Origin: Pseudomonas sp. CAN1
GTDB lineage: Bacteria; Pseudomonadota; Gammaproteobacteria; Pseudomonadales; Pseudomonadaceae
Assembly: GCF_030462585.1 (NCBI RefSeq)
Contig: NZ_JASMRU010000002.1
Location: forward strand, 310,001-374,000
Length of the DNA: 64,000 nt
Direction of reading: 5' to 3'
The position numbers were made by a program, and so were the translations under genes. The notes under the pieces are model-generated. The model searched no databases. It saw only the letters and a list, made by a program, of their open reading frames with translations, and had not been told where the DNA came from. Within the stretch, counting starts at the first letter, position 1. The number at the start of each line of letters is the position of its first letter. Shown here piece after piece: positions 9,964 through 21,361 of this stretch.

Positions 9964-11055
9964 ATGCGTGTGTTCTTCCGGGCTTCTCTCGCGGTTCTGG
10001 CCGTGGCCCTGGCCATGCCCCTGCAGGCGCAGGAGCGGGTGCTCAACATCTATAACTGGGCGGATTACGTCGGCGCCGACGCCCTGCAGCGCTTCCAGAA
10101 GGAAACCGGCATCCGCGTCAAATACGACACCTTCGACAGCGCTGAGGTGCTCGACAGCAAGCTGATGACCGGCCGCAGCGGCTACGACGTCGTCTTCCCC
10201 GCCAGCAGCGGGTTGGCCCGCGCCATCCAGGCCAAGGCCGTGCAGCCGGTGGACACCGCGCAGCTGAAGAACTTCGCCAACCTCGACCCGGAACTGCTGG
10301 CCAAGCTGGCCGCCATCGACCCCGGCAACCGCTTCGGCGTGCCCTACACCTGGGGCACCGTGGGCCTGGCAATCAACAAGGATGCAGTGCTCAAGCGCAT
10401 TCCCGACGCCCCGCTGGACAGCCTCGACCTGCTGTTCAAGCCCGAGTACGCCAGCCGCCTCGCCGACTGCGGCATCTCGCTGATCGACTCGCCGCAGGAA
10501 GTCATCAGCGTCGCGCTGAACTACCTGGGCAAGTCGCCTTACAGCACCGACGCGGCCGATCTCGCCCAGGTCAGCCAGTTGCTGCAGAAGCTGCAGCCCA
10601 ACGTGCGCTACATCGCCAGCGGCAAGCACATCAATGACCTGGCCAACGGCACGCTGTGCGTCGCCCTGACCTACACCGGCGACGCGCTGATGGGCGCCGC
10701 CCAGGCCAAGCAGGCGAACAAGCCGTTCGAGGTGATCTACCGGATTCCCAAGGAAGGCACGCTGATCTGGTTCGACACCATGGCCATCCCGGTGGACGCC
10801 CCGCACCCGCAGGAAGCCCGCGCCTTCATCGACTTCATGCTGCGCCCGGACTCCATCGCCGAGCTGACCAACACCCTGTACTTCGCCAACGCCAACCTCA
10901 AGGCCACGCCGTTGCTGAATGCCGATGTCGCCGGCGACCCGGACATCTACCCGGCGCCGGCCATGCGCCAGAAGCTGTTCGGTGAACAGTTGCTGACCTT
11001 GAAGCAGCAGCGCGAGCGCACCCGGTTGTGGTCGGCGTTCCGTACCCGCAACTGA
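9964..11055 (+). CDS. PotF-like polyamine-binding periplasmic protein
   Basis: A 363-residue solute-binding protein with a signal peptide (MRVFFRASLAVLAVALAMPLQA) followed by ERVLNIYNWADYVG, the hallmark start of mature PotF/SpuD proteins. Later blocks (SGYDVVFPASSG, PYTWGTVGLAINKD) also match the spermidine/putrescine binders. No ABC permease or ATPase lies beside it, so it is an orphan binder. The next gene is an agmatinase, suggesting agmatine or putrescine as ligand. The ATG at 9964 has GAGG 8 nt upstream; an ATG at 9958 is too close to it. Confidence 0.88.
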   Translation: MRVFFRASLAVLAVALAMPLQAQERVLNIYNWADYVGADALQRFQKETGIRVKYDTFDSAEVLDSKLMTGRSGYDVVFPASSGLARAIQAKAVQPVDTAQLKNFANLDPELLAKLAAIDPGNRFGVPYTWGTVGLAINKDAVLKRIPDAPLDSLDLLFKPEYASRLADCGISLIDSPQEVISVALNYLGKSPYSTDAADLAQVSQLLQKLQPNVRYIASGKHINDLANGTLCVALTYTGDALMGAAQAKQANKPFEVIYRIPKEGTLIWFDTMAIPVDAPHPQEARAFIDFMLRPDSIAELTNTLYFANANLKATPLLNADVAGDPDIYPAPAMRQKLFGEQLLTLKQQRERTRLWSAFRTRN

Positions 11056-11069
11056 TTCGTGTGCGCTTG

Positions 11070-11186
11070 CCCTCTCCCTAACCCTGGCTGCGCGCCCCGC
11101 TCCGAAGGGAGAGGGGACCGTTCGGTGCAGGTTGAAGTCGTAGCGTCAGCTGGCACAGACAGCACCCTCTCCCTTCAGGGAGAGGG
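11070..11186. repeat. two CCCTCTCCC/GGGAGAGGG palindromic repeats
   Basis: Two copies of a palindromic element (arms like CCCTCTCCCT and AGGGAGAGGG) lie at 11070-11116 and 11165-11186, between the PotF-like gene and speB. The first has a longer loop. The same element recurs at 21.1, 44.5 and 45.2 kb. If PotF and SpeB share a transcript, these hairpins would lie within it. Confidence 0.8.
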
Positions 11187-11244
11187 TGGTCCCGCAGGCA
11201 CCGAACCATCAGAACAACACAACAAAGACATTGATGAGGACACC

Positions 11245-12207
11245 ATGGATCTCGCCCAAGACAACGACCAGGCCATCACCCGCGACAGCCTGTACGGCAC
11301 CGCTGCCGAAACCACCTACGCCGGCATCACCAGCTTCATGCGTCGCCGCTACAGCCGCGACCTGAACGGCGTCGACCTGGTGGTCAGCGGCGTGCCCTTC
11401 GACACCGCCACCACCAACCGCCCCGGCAGCCGCTTCGGGCCGCGGGCGATCCGCGCCGCCTCGGTGCAGATGGCCTGGGCGCGGCACTTCCCCTGGGAGT
11501 TCGACCCCTTCGACCACCTGGCGGTGATCGACTACGGCGACTGCTCCTTCGACCACGGCGTGCCGCAGGAAACCCCGGAAGTCATCGAAGCCCACGCCGC
11601 GCGCATCCTCGATGCCGGCTGCGCGTTGCTGACCCTGGGCGGCGACCACTTCATCAGCTACCCGCTGCTCAAGGCCCACGCGAAGAAGCACGGCCCGCTG
11701 TCGCTGATCCACTTCGACGCGCACAGCGACACCTGGCCGGACGAAGACTGCAAGCGCATCGATCACGGCACCATGTTCTACCACGCGGCCCGCGAAGGGC
11801 TGGTCGACCCGGCGCGCTCGGTGCAGGTCGGCCTGCGCACCACCAATGACGATGTGATGGGTTTCCAGGTGCTGGACGCCCGCGAGGTGCACCGTAATAC
11901 ACCGCAGGCCATCGCCGAGCGCATCCGCGCGCGGGTGGGCGATAACCCGGTGTACCTGACCTTCGACATCGACTGCCTCGACCCGGCCTTCGCCCCGGGC
12001 ACCGGCACGCCGGTCTGCGGCGGGCTGAGTTCGCACCAGGCGCTGGAAATCCTCCGCGCGCTGCGCGGCATCAACCTGGTGGGGATGGACGTGGTGGAAG
12101 TCGCACCGCCCTACGACAGCGCCGAGATCACCGCCCTGGCCGGCGCGACCCTGGCGATGGAGATGGTTTGCCTGTATGCGGCGCGGCACAAGCTGGGCGA
12201 GCGCTGA
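11245..12207 (+). CDS. speB: agmatinase (ureohydrolase family)
   Basis: The 320-residue enzyme should hydrolyse agmatine to putrescine and urea. It carries all manganese-binding motifs of the ureohydrolases: GGDHFIS, DAHSD and DIDCLDPAFAPGTGTP, plus GVPFDTATTNRPGSRFGP near the start and DVVEVAPPYD near the end. It resembles E. coli SpeB block for block from memory. A related guanidinobutyrase or guanidinopropionase activity cannot be excluded. TGAGGA lies 4 nt before the ATG at 11245. With speA at 18.9 kb it could complete an arginine-agmatine-putrescine route. Confidence 0.88.
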   Translation: MDLAQDNDQAITRDSLYGTAAETTYAGITSFMRRRYSRDLNGVDLVVSGVPFDTATTNRPGSRFGPRAIRAASVQMAWARHFPWEFDPFDHLAVIDYGDCSFDHGVPQETPEVIEAHAARILDAGCALLTLGGDHFISYPLLKAHAKKHGPLSLIHFDAHSDTWPDEDCKRIDHGTMFYHAAREGLVDPARSVQVGLRTTNDDVMGFQVLDAREVHRNTPQAIAERIRARVGDNPVYLTFDIDCLDPAFAPGTGTPVCGGLSSHQALEILRALRGINLVGMDVVEVAPPYDSAEITALAGATLAMEMVCLYAARHKLGER

Positions 12208-12236
12208 GTCGACGCGGAACTACAGGGGGCACAAGC

Positions 12237-12330
12237 GTAGGAGCGGACTTTGTCCGCGATTGACTCAGCGCCCGCTCCGGGTTGCCTGATGGTGCCAGGC
12301 TGGCCCATCGCGGACGGAGTCCTCTCCTAC
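12237..12330. repeat. REPIN-like inverted pair (GTAGGAGCGGACTTTGTCCGCG type)
   Basis: Two inverted REP arms, GTAGGAGCGGACTTTGTCCGCG at 12237 and a degenerate complement ending CTCTCCTAC at 12330, lie between the convergent speB and chemotaxis transducer genes. The element belongs to the GGACAAGGTCCGC-type family also seen at 21.2 and 37.8 kb. Confidence 0.8.
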
Positions 12331-12375
12331 GCTCCCTGTCGGGGCCGTACAGCAGGCAGGAACAGGTGGAGTCCG

Positions 12376-14346
12376 TTACACGCGGAACGCCCTGACGGCG
12401 GTGTGCAACGCCCCGCCCAGCTCCTGCAACTGCTCACCCTGGCTACGCCCCTGGCCGATCAGGCGCAGGTTTTCGCTGCCCAGTTCGTGGATGCGCTCGC
12501 TGTGGGAGCGGATTTCGCTGACCGCGCCGCTCTGCTGGGCGGAACTTTCGGCGATGCGCTCGGCCATGCTGGCGATGGTGCGGATGGCGCCGACCACTTC
12601 GTCCAGGGCGCCCTCGGCGGCGCCGGCCTGGTTGGCGGTGACTTCCGCGTGTTCGACCTGGCTGCGCATGGCGTCCACCGACTGCCGCGCGGCCTGCTGC
12701 AGGCGAGCGGTGAGCTGCTGGATTTCCTCGGTGGCGCCGGTGGTGCGCAGGGCCAGGGAGCGCACTTCCTCGGCGACCACGGCAAACCCACGGCCCTGCT
12801 CGCCGGCCCGTGCGGCCTCGATGGCGGCGTTCAGCGCCAGCAGGTTGGTCTGGTCGGCGATGGAGCGGATCACCCCCAGCACGTTGCCGATGGTGGCCGA
12901 CTCTTCGGCCAGGTTCTCGATGGACTGGGCGTTGCTCTGCACTTCATCCACCAGCGCGCGCATGCCGCTGAGGCTGTTGCCGATCACCAGTTGACCCTGC
13001 TCGACCGCCATGCCGGCGGCGTGGCTGGCCGAGGCGGCCTGGCTGGCGTCGCCGGCCACTTGCTGGATCGCCGCTTCCATGTCGCCCAGCGCGTCGCGGA
13101 TTTCCCCGGTGTCGCTGGCCTGGCGCTCGGCACCGGCATGCAGGCCGCCGCTGAGTTCGGCCAGGGCGCGGCTGCTGCCGGCGACTTCCTCGGCGCGCTG
13201 GTGGATGGTGCCGACCAGGGTGCCGAGGAAGTCGCGCAGGCGGTTCAGCGACTCCTGCAGCTCCACCAGGTCGCGGGTGCGGGTGGCCAGGGAGATGGGC
13301 TTGGCAAAGTCGCCACGGGCCCAGGTCGAGAGCGCCGGGACTAGTTGGCCAAGCACGCGCGCCAGGCGGCGTTGCAGGGTGTCGATGAGCAGCGCGGTGG
13401 CGAGGATCAGGGCGATCAGTGCGCCCTGGATGACGCGCACCTGCGCCTGGATCTTCGAGCGTTCCTCGCGCACCTGCGGCTCCAGGGTCGCCAGGGCCTG
13501 CTGCACGGCGCCCAGGCGCTGGGCGGTGGCGTTGGCCAGTTCCTGGCGCTGGGTGATCAGCTGGCGGGTGCGGTTGAGTTCGTCCGGGTAACGGCGCAGC
13601 ACGCTGGCGAGGTCGCGCTTGAGCGTCACGCCACGGTCCTCGCTCTGCGCCTGCGCAGCGGCCGGCTGTGCTTCCAGGCCCATCATCGCGGCGAAGTCGT
13701 CGGAGGCGGAGGCCTGCTGCTCCAGCACGCCGAGCAGGGGCAGGGCGTCGATACGTTCGGCCAGTTGGCGCAGGGTTTCCAGCTCGCGCTGGATGTCTTC
13801 GGCCAGTGCCGGGTTGCCGCTTTCCACCAGCTTGGCGCGGGCGTGGGCCAGGCGCGTCAGGTGCAGGCCGGCCTGCAGCAGCGGGGTGCGGTACTCGGCG
13901 GCGGCGGGGTTCTGGCTGGCGTCGGCGTAGGCGCCGAGCTGGTCCAGCGCGGCCAGCAGGTCGCGCTCGGCCTGCAACAGCAGGCCCTGCGGATCACCGG
14001 CCAGCTTGCCGGCGGCGAGCAGCTGGTTGCCGCTGAACTGGTGCAATTCGTCGAGGCTCTGGCCGAGCAGCTGGCTAAGGCTTTCCGGCAGTTGCGGCAG
14101 CTCCTGCGCGAGTTCGTCCAGGCCTTGCTGGGCGGCTTTCTGCTTGAGCGCATCGCCGCTGGCGAGGTACGCCTGGATGTTCTGCGCGACCTTGCGCTCG
14201 AAGCCCTGGGACAGCTCCAGGTAGCGGTCCATCAGGGTGAAGGGGCGTTCCAGCGCGCGTTGCGACCACCACAGGGTGGCGCCCAGCGCGAGGCAGACGA
14301 GCAGGAGCAGGAAGGTGTTGAGGTTGGTGAGCAGCTTGAGGCGCAT
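12376..14346 (-). CDS. methyl-accepting chemotaxis transducer, CtpL-like
   Basis: The 656-residue protein has an N-terminal membrane helix ([17 protein letters not shown]), a long helical periplasmic sensing region (about 30-300), a second membrane helix ([17 protein letters not shown]), a HAMP-like segment and a cytoplasmic signalling domain. The hairpin tip [20 protein letters not shown] is conserved. Position between dsbD and the REC-GGDEF gene matches PAO1 ctpL (PA4844), reported as a transducer for phosphate; that link is from memory, and the ligand here is not shown by the sequence. Confidence 0.88.
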   Translation of the reverse strand: MRLKLLTNLNTFLLLLVCLALGATLWWSQRALERPFTLMDRYLELSQGFERKVAQNIQAYLASGDALKQKAAQQGLDELAQELPQLPESLSQLLGQSLDELHQFSGNQLLAAGKLAGDPQGLLLQAERDLLAALDQLGAYADASQNPAAAEYRTPLLQAGLHLTRLAHARAKLVESGNPALAEDIQRELETLRQLAERIDALPLLGVLEQQASASDDFAAMMGLEAQPAAAQAQSEDRGVTLKRDLASVLRRYPDELNRTRQLITQRQELANATAQRLGAVQQALATLEPQVREERSKIQAQVRVIQGALIALILATALLIDTLQRRLARVLGQLVPALSTWARGDFAKPISLATRTRDLVELQESLNRLRDFLGTLVGTIHQRAEEVAGSSRALAELSGGLHAGAERQASDTGEIRDALGDMEAAIQQVAGDASQAASASHAAGMAVEQGQLVIGNSLSGMRALVDEVQSNAQSIENLAEESATIGNVLGVIRSIADQTNLLALNAAIEAARAGEQGRGFAVVAEEVRSLALRTTGATEEIQQLTARLQQAARQSVDAMRSQVEHAEVTANQAGAAEGALDEVVGAIRTIASMAERIAESSAQQSGAVSEIRSHSERIHELGSENLRLIGQGRSQGEQLQELGGALHTAVRAFRV

Positions 14347-14480
14347 GGCAGGTCTCGACCGACAGCGGAAAAACGGCGAGTCCTGAACCTATTGCAGTTT
14401 CGTTACTGGCTGATGACACGGTGCCAGCATTCGGTCGGGAAATGGCGCGGCAGAGCGCCGCGCCAGACCAGCGGCGGGTA

Positions 14481-16091
14481 TTACTGGTAGACCTCGACGC
14501 GGTTGCGGCCGCCATGCTTGGCGCGGTACAGCGCTTCGTCGGCCTGCTTGGCGATGGTCTTGATGTCCATCTCCGGGCCCAGCTCGGCGATGCCGCAGCT
14601 GAAGGTGCAGGACAGGTCCTGGGGCTGCGCCGGGTAGTGGATCTCGGCGAAGCGCTGGCGGATTTCCTCCAGCACCTTGCGCGCGGAGTCGGCGTCGGTG
14701 TCCGGCAGCACCACAGCGAACTCTTCGCCGCCGTAACGGCCGATGTGGTCGGTCTTGCGCAGGCGCTGCTTGAGGAATAGCGCCAGGCTCTTGATCACCC
14801 GGTCGCCCATGGGGTGGCCGTAAGTGTCGTTGACCCGCTTGAAGTGGTCGATGTCGAGCATCGCGAAGGTCAGCGGGCGCTCCTCGCGGCGCGCGCGGAA
14901 GCGGGCGTCGTCGAGCAGCTGCAGGGTGTGGGTGTGGTTGTACAGGCCAGTCAGGCTGTCGCGGACCATCCGCGCCTTCAGGCTGCGCGCGCGGGCGGCG
15001 CGGTTGCGCACGGTGGCGATCAGGTGGCGCGGCTTGATCGGCTTGGTGAGGAAGTCGTCGCCGCCTTCGCTCATGGCATCGAGCTGCTTGTCCAGGTCGT
15101 CCTCGGCGGACAGGTAGATGATCGGCACGCTGACATAGCGCTCGTGCTGGCGGATCACCTTGGCCAGCTCGGTGCCCAGGCATTCGGGCATGTACATGTC
15201 GAGGATGATCAGGTCCGGCTGGAACTCGGCCAGTTCGGCCATCACCGACAGCGGCGCGGTGAGGGCGCGGGTGACGATACCGGCGCTGTTGAGGACCATC
15301 TCGGTGTGTGCGGCCTGGGCGCGGGAATCGTCGACGATCAGCACGCGGAACGGCTCGTAGTGCGCCACGCGGGTCAGCGTCTCGATCTTCTCCAGCAGGC
15401 CGGAGGCATCCAGCGCGCCGCTGAAGAAGTCCTGGCCACCGGCGCGGGCAGCGGCCAGGCGGGTCGGGGTATCGGTCTCTTCATGGCTGAAGAACAGCAC
15501 CGGCAGCTTGTGCTTGAGGCCGGCCTGGGCTTCATCGGCCAGGGCCAGGCCCTGGCCACCGGCGAAGTCGACTTCCATGACGATGGCCGCCGGATGGCGG
15601 TCGGCCATGGCGGCGCGGAAGGCATTGGCGTGCTCGCACGGCTGCGCGGCCATGCCGAAGAACTCCAGCTGGCGGGCCAGGCGCTCGGCGCGCTCCTGGT
15701 CCTGCAGGGCCAGGTAGACCGGCTTGCGCAGCGGCGGCAGGCTGGTCTGATCGAACTGGTCGCCATGCCGCAGGCCGGTGCGCGACAGGCGCTGCATCAG
15801 GCGGTTGAGCTCGGTGATCAGCTCGCTGGACAGGCGCCCGCGGTTGTCCTGCACGGCGCGCAGGCACTGGTCGATGGCCTTGGCCAGGTCGGCGTGCTCG
15901 GCCTGCTCGAAGCGCTCGGCGTAGCGTTGCAGACGCAGGCAGGCCTCGGCCAGCTCGGCCATGCCGGCGCTGTTCCATTCGGCGCGCGACAGGCGCTGCC
16001 AGACTTCCAGCAGGTGGCGCGCCTGGTGGATCACTCGCTGGGCGAAGTGATGCTTGAGGCGGTCGAGGGAGGGATCGTCGGACTCGGTCAT
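14481..16091 (-). CDS. gcbA: response regulator diguanylate cyclase (REC-REC-GGDEF), GcbA-like
   Basis: The 536-residue protein has a helical N-terminus, a degenerate receiver domain (about 125-245), a canonical receiver domain (VLIVDDSRAQ, then ILDMYMPECLG with the phospho-acceptor Asp), and a GGDEF domain with active GGEEF at residues 454-458. An RKTD inhibitory site lies five residues before it, so product inhibition is expected. It should make c-di-GMP. Gene order matches PAO1 PA4843 (gcbA), known for surface attachment and dispersal. The ATG at 16091 is preferred over an upstream start at 16190. Confidence 0.9.
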   Translation of the reverse strand: MTESDDPSLDRLKHHFAQRVIHQARHLLEVWQRLSRAEWNSAGMAELAEACLRLQRYAERFEQAEHADLAKAIDQCLRAVQDNRGRLSSELITELNRLMQRLSRTGLRHGDQFDQTSLPPLRKPVYLALQDQERAERLARQLEFFGMAAQPCEHANAFRAAMADRHPAAIVMEVDFAGGQGLALADEAQAGLKHKLPVLFFSHEETDTPTRLAAARAGGQDFFSGALDASGLLEKIETLTRVAHYEPFRVLIVDDSRAQAAHTEMVLNSAGIVTRALTAPLSVMAELAEFQPDLIILDMYMPECLGTELAKVIRQHERYVSVPIIYLSAEDDLDKQLDAMSEGGDDFLTKPIKPRHLIATVRNRAARARSLKARMVRDSLTGLYNHTHTLQLLDDARFRARREERPLTFAMLDIDHFKRVNDTYGHPMGDRVIKSLALFLKQRLRKTDHIGRYGGEEFAVVLPDTDADSARKVLEEIRQRFAEIHYPAQPQDLSCTFSCGIAELGPEMDIKTIAKQADEALYRAKHGGRNRVEVYQ

Positions 16092-16378
16092 CGCACGCTT
16101 CTTCGTAAGCCGTTCCGGCGGCCTGCGGGGCGGAGATGTTTCCGCCGTGATACACACTGATGGCCCTATGCTACCAATCCTTGATGGCAATAACAGTGCC
16201 TTCGGTCAAACATTGCGCGCTTTGTAATTCACACCATTACCGCGCACCATGCGCAGGGTAGGCTGCGCCGATGCGCCCGTGTGCGGCATGCTGGCGCAGC
16301 GGGACCGAAGAATCCGGCACCCTTGGGGCGCAAACCGGTCCAAGCTAACTTCGAATTCGGGACGTTAAGGAACTTGCC

Positions 16379-17443
16379 ATGTGGAACTGGAAGAAACGCG
16401 GCTCCGTGCGCGATCGCGTGGATGACTCGGTAGATAACGTGCGCGCCTATGTCGGCGGCCCCTGGCTGGGCCGTGTACTGGGCGGCGCGCTGGGCGCCTA
16501 CCTGGTGGTCTGCGGGGTGATCGGCTGGTACTGGAGCCAGGAACCGGACCTGTTCCCCGTGCAACAGAACGCCCAGGCCGCCGCCGAGCGCGCCGGCCGG
16601 CAGATGGTGGTGGGCTACACCACCGTGGAAACCCTCAAGGAAGTGGTCGCCACGCTGCTCAACAAGCCGGGCGGCTACCTGTCCAACGACATCTTCCCGC
16701 CGGGCATCTGGCTGGACAACATTCCCAGCTGGGAATACGGCGTGCTGGTCCAGGTGCGCGACCTGTCCCGCGCGCTGCGCAAGGACTTCGCCCGCTCCCA
16801 GTCGCAGTCCACCGAGGACGCGGACCTGGCGCGCGCCGAGCCGCGCTTCAACTTCGACAACAAGAGCTGGGCGCTGCCGTCGTCCGAGTCCGAGTACGCC
16901 GAGGGCATCAAGTCCCTGGACCGCTACCTCGGCCGTCTCTCCGCCGACCCTGCCGGCGCGCAGTTCTATGCCCGCGCCGACAGCCTGAACAACTGGCTGG
17001 GTGACGTCTCCACCCGCCTGGGCTCGCTGTCCCAGCGCCTCTCGGCCAGCGTCGGCCGGGTCAAGCTGAACACCAACATCACGCCGATGCAGCCGGTCAC
17101 CCCGGGCCAGGCGCCGGAGGTCGAGGAAGTGCTGCAGGAAACCCCCTGGATGCAGATCGACAACGTGTTCTACGAAGCCCGCGGCCAGGCCTGGGCGTTG
17201 TCGCACATCCTGCGCGCCATCGAGGTGGACTTCGCCGACGTGCTGGCGAAGAAGAACGCCACCGTCAGTGTTCGCCAGATCATCCGCGAGCTGGAGGCCG
17301 CCGAGGCGCCGCTGTGGAGCCCGATGGTCCTCAACGGCAGCGGTTTCGGCGTGCTCGCCAACCACTCGCTGGTGATGGCCAACTACATCTCCCGCGCCAA
17401 CGCCGCGATCATCGACCTGCGCCAGCTGCTGGCCCAGGGCTGA
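16379..17443 (+). CDS. DUF2333 family membrane-anchored protein
   Basis: A 354-residue protein with one N-terminal membrane helix (LGGALGAYLVVCGVIGWYW, about residues 38-57) and a large extracytoplasmic helical region. Motifs such as GGYLSNDIFPPGIWLDN and WEYGVLVQ are characteristic of DUF2333 as I remember it. It is divergent from the diguanylate cyclase gene and 3 bp from the Nudix gene, an order shared with PAO1 PA4842-PA4841. No function is known. Confidence 0.85.
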   Translation: MWNWKKRGSVRDRVDDSVDNVRAYVGGPWLGRVLGGALGAYLVVCGVIGWYWSQEPDLFPVQQNAQAAAERAGRQMVVGYTTVETLKEVVATLLNKPGGYLSNDIFPPGIWLDNIPSWEYGVLVQVRDLSRALRKDFARSQSQSTEDADLARAEPRFNFDNKSWALPSSESEYAEGIKSLDRYLGRLSADPAGAQFYARADSLNNWLGDVSTRLGSLSQRLSASVGRVKLNTNITPMQPVTPGQAPEVEEVLQETPWMQIDNVFYEARGQAWALSHILRAIEVDFADVLAKKNATVSVRQIIRELEAAEAPLWSPMVLNGSGFGVLANHSLVMANYISRANAAIIDLRQLLAQG

Positions 17444-17446
17444 TCC

Positions 17447-17989
17447 ATGGCCGCCGGTATCAGCGACAAGGAAGCCGCCCACCGGGCGGCTTCGGATGCC
17501 GAGAAGATCGCCTGGGTCGACGACGACGACCAGTTGCTGGGCAGCCTGCCGCGCGCCGAACTGCGTGCGCGTGGGCTGATCGGCCGCGGCACCTTCATCC
17601 TGCTGTTCAACTCCGCCGGCGAGCTGTGCGTGCACCGCCGCACCCTGAGCAAGGCGGTCTACCCCGGCTACTGGGACCCGGCCGCTGGCGGCATGGTGCA
17701 GGCCGAGGAGAGCTACGCCGAGTCCGCCGCCCGTGAGCTGGAAGAAGAACTGGGCATCGCCGGCGTCGAGCTGCGCGCCCACGGCACCTTCTTCTTCGAC
17801 CAGCCGGACAATCGCCTCTGGTGCGCGGTGTTCTCTGCCGTCTCCGATGCGCCGCTGAAGTTGCAGCCGGAAGAAGTGCTGGAAGCGAAATTCATCGACC
17901 CGCACCAGGCGCTGGCCGAGGCCAAGGCGGGTACGCCCTATTGCCCGGATTCGCTGGCGGCGTTGCGCAAGTATCTGGTCAGTTTCTGA
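17447..17989 (+). CDS. Nudix hydrolase, YfcD-like
   Basis: The 180-residue protein has a Nudix box near residue 85 (GGMVQAEESYAESAARELEE followed by ELGI), so it should hydrolyse a nucleoside-diphosphate-linked substrate. The overall pattern (LLFNSAGELCVHRRTLSKAVYPGYWD) resembles the YfcD/isopentenyl isomerase-like group. It starts 3 bp after the DUF2333 gene and is surely co-transcribed with it. The substrate cannot be told from sequence. Confidence 0.88.
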   Translation: MAAGISDKEAAHRAASDAEKIAWVDDDDQLLGSLPRAELRARGLIGRGTFILLFNSAGELCVHRRTLSKAVYPGYWDPAAGGMVQAEESYAESAARELEEELGIAGVELRAHGTFFFDQPDNRLWCAVFSAVSDAPLKLQPEEVLEAKFIDPHQALAEAKAGTPYCPDSLAALRKYLVSF

Positions 17990-18017
17990 CGCCCCAGCCC
18001 GCTGTGGGCTGCTCTTC

Positions 18018-18083
18018 GTAGGAGCGAGCTTGCTCGCGAATGGCTTCGCAGCGGGGCTTGTTCGCGAGCAAGCTCGCTCCTAC
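18018..18083. repeat. REPIN, inverted pair of GAGCGAGCTTGCTCGCGAA arms
   Basis: The arms GTAGGAGCGAGCTTGCTCG and its complement CGAGCAAGCTCGCTCCTAC enclose about 25 bp. This is the classic Pseudomonas REP doublet. It lies after the Nudix gene and before yciH. The same family occurs at 20.9, 24.5, 60.3 and 60.6 kb. Confidence 0.9.
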
Positions 18084-18298
18084 AACAACCCTGCAGCGCC
18101 GGCATGTCGCCAAACTGCCGATCAATGACGCATTTTCGCTCTTAGCATTTGCCTTCAATGCTGCTAAATTGCGCGACCTTTCCGGCAGGGTCCTCCGCCG
18201 GGAATTGCGCAGCCCCTGCCTGAGTGGGGCGTCGCGGTCGGCGCCAGCCGGCCATTCGTTGACCTGGCCCGCAGAGGCCAATCCTGGGGAAACGCCCG

Positions 18299-18670
18299 GT
18301 GGTCAAGAAAGCATCCTCCCTGTCCGCCCTCGGCGGGCTCGTCTATTCCACTGATTCCGGCCGGCATTGCCCGGACTGCAATCAGCCCATTGGCGCGTGC
18401 ATCTGCAAGCAGGCCGAGATTCCGGCCGGCGATGGCATCGCTCGCGTGCGTCGGGAAACCAAGGGCCGCGGTGGCAAGACCGTGACCACGGTGACCGGCG
18501 TGCCGCTGGCGGCCGATGCGCTGAAGGACCTGGCCACCGCGCTGAAGAAGCGCTGCGGCACGGGTGGCGCGTTGAAGGACGGCATCATCGAGATCCAGGG
18601 CGACCACGTCGACCTGCTGCTCGAAGAGCTGACCAAACGCGGCCTCAAGGCGAAGAAGTCCGGCGGCTGA
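18299..18670 (+). CDS. yciH: SUI1-family translation factor YciH
   Basis: The 123-residue protein has an N-terminal CPDCNQPIGACIC zinc-knuckle-like stretch and a C-terminal SUI1 fold (KGRGGKTVTTVTGVPL, then LKKRCGTGGALKDG and IEIQGDH). SUI1 proteins influence start-codon fidelity at the ribosome. It starts at GTG. It stands between the Nudix gene and speA, as in PAO1. Confidence 0.93.
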   Translation: MVKKASSLSALGGLVYSTDSGRHCPDCNQPIGACICKQAEIPAGDGIARVRRETKGRGGKTVTTVTGVPLAADALKDLATALKKRCGTGGALKDGIIEIQGDHVDLLLEELTKRGLKAKKSGG

Positions 18671-18952
18671 TCCGCCCCCTGTCCAGACAGACAAGCGACT
18701 CTCCCCTGTCGAGAACGGGTTCCAGGCCCTGTGCAGAGCGTGCATGGCCCGCAAGCCCTTTCCCTAGATGGGAGATTGGTCGGCGCGCCCTGGGCGTGTC
18801 GTCGGATTTTCCTAAACTTACCGCCAACGCTGGCGGTCAACACGGCAACGTCACGACGCCCGGCTAGGTTTATACAACCAGGCCCTGACGACTCACCCGC
18901 ACGCCGGGCGGGCGCCTGCACACATTCGCGCTATCTGAGGAGACCACCACGC

Positions 18953-20866
<1,914 letters not shown>

Positions 20867-20888
20867 TCGGGCAGCAGTCCGCCTGATG

Positions 20889-20916
20889 AAAAGCCCCGCT
20901 TCGGCGGGGCTTTTTG
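20889..20916 (+). terminator. intrinsic terminator of speA
   Basis: The stem AGCCCCGC/GCGGGGCT with a TTCG loop is preceded by A's and followed by TTTTT, 22 bp after the speA stop. This is a textbook Rho-independent terminator. Confidence 0.93.
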
Positions 20917-20922
20917 CTTTCC

Positions 20923-21004
20923 GTAGGACCGAGGGGGGCGCCTAGCCCTTGCTCGCGAACCGGGCCCCGCAGCGGAGGTTGTTCGCGAGCAAGCTCGCTC
21001 CTAC
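20923..21004. repeat. REPIN with one variant arm
   Basis: The right arm (CGCGAGCAAGCTCGCTCCTAC) is canonical. The left arm begins GTAGGACCGAGG and carries a GC-rich insert (GGGGCGCCTAGCCC) before TTGCTCGCGAAC. A similar variant arm occurs at 60561. The element directly follows the speA terminator. Confidence 0.8.
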
Positions 21005-21090
21005 AGGGATACGCCGGAGCTGCCGGCTACGCAGGGGGACACAATCTTTCCCCATGCAGTTCCGTTTCTGCGTTTTCCCCCTCACCCCAG

Positions 21091-21180
21091 CCCTCTCCCT
21101 CAGGGAGAGGGGGCAGATTGTGCCGGCTGACGCCATGGTTTCATCCTGCACCAAACGGTCCCCTCTCCCCTGGGAGAGGG
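21091..21180. repeat. two CCCTCTCCC/GGGAGAGGG palindromes
   Basis: Copies lie at 21091-21111 (arms CCCTCTCCCT/AGGGAGAGGG) and 21160-21180. They belong to the same family as those at 11.1, 44.5 and 45.2 kb. With the REPINs on either side they fill the roughly 495-bp gap between speA and nrdG, where I see no gene. Confidence 0.8.
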
Positions 21181-21210
21181 TTAGGGGCGGCCCGAGCGCA
21201 GAGCTATCCG

Positions 21211-21357
21211 GTAGGAGCGGACCTTGTCCGCGAAATCCTGCGCGGCGGAATTAACGGTGTTCGGATGGCACCTTGGCCGGGCGCCATCCGAGGCCAGGGT
21301 GGACAGCCGGGGATGCCGGTGCCGGGGCGAGGATTCGCGGACAAGGTCCGCTCCTAC
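21211..21357. repeat. REPIN with GAGCGGACCTTGTCCGCG arms
   Basis: The left arm GTAGGAGCGGACCTTGTCCG and right arm CGGACAAGGTCCGCTCCTAC are perfect complements separated by about 105 bp. The right arm ends 4 bp before the nrdG stop codon, so the hairpin would sit at the end of the nrdDG transcript. Confidence 0.85.
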
Positions 21358-21361
21358 GGGG

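Noticed and set aside
12399-13591. Long plus-strand frames opposite the chemotaxis transducer
   Set aside because: They are shadows; the minus-strand frame has the conserved MCP hairpin tip.
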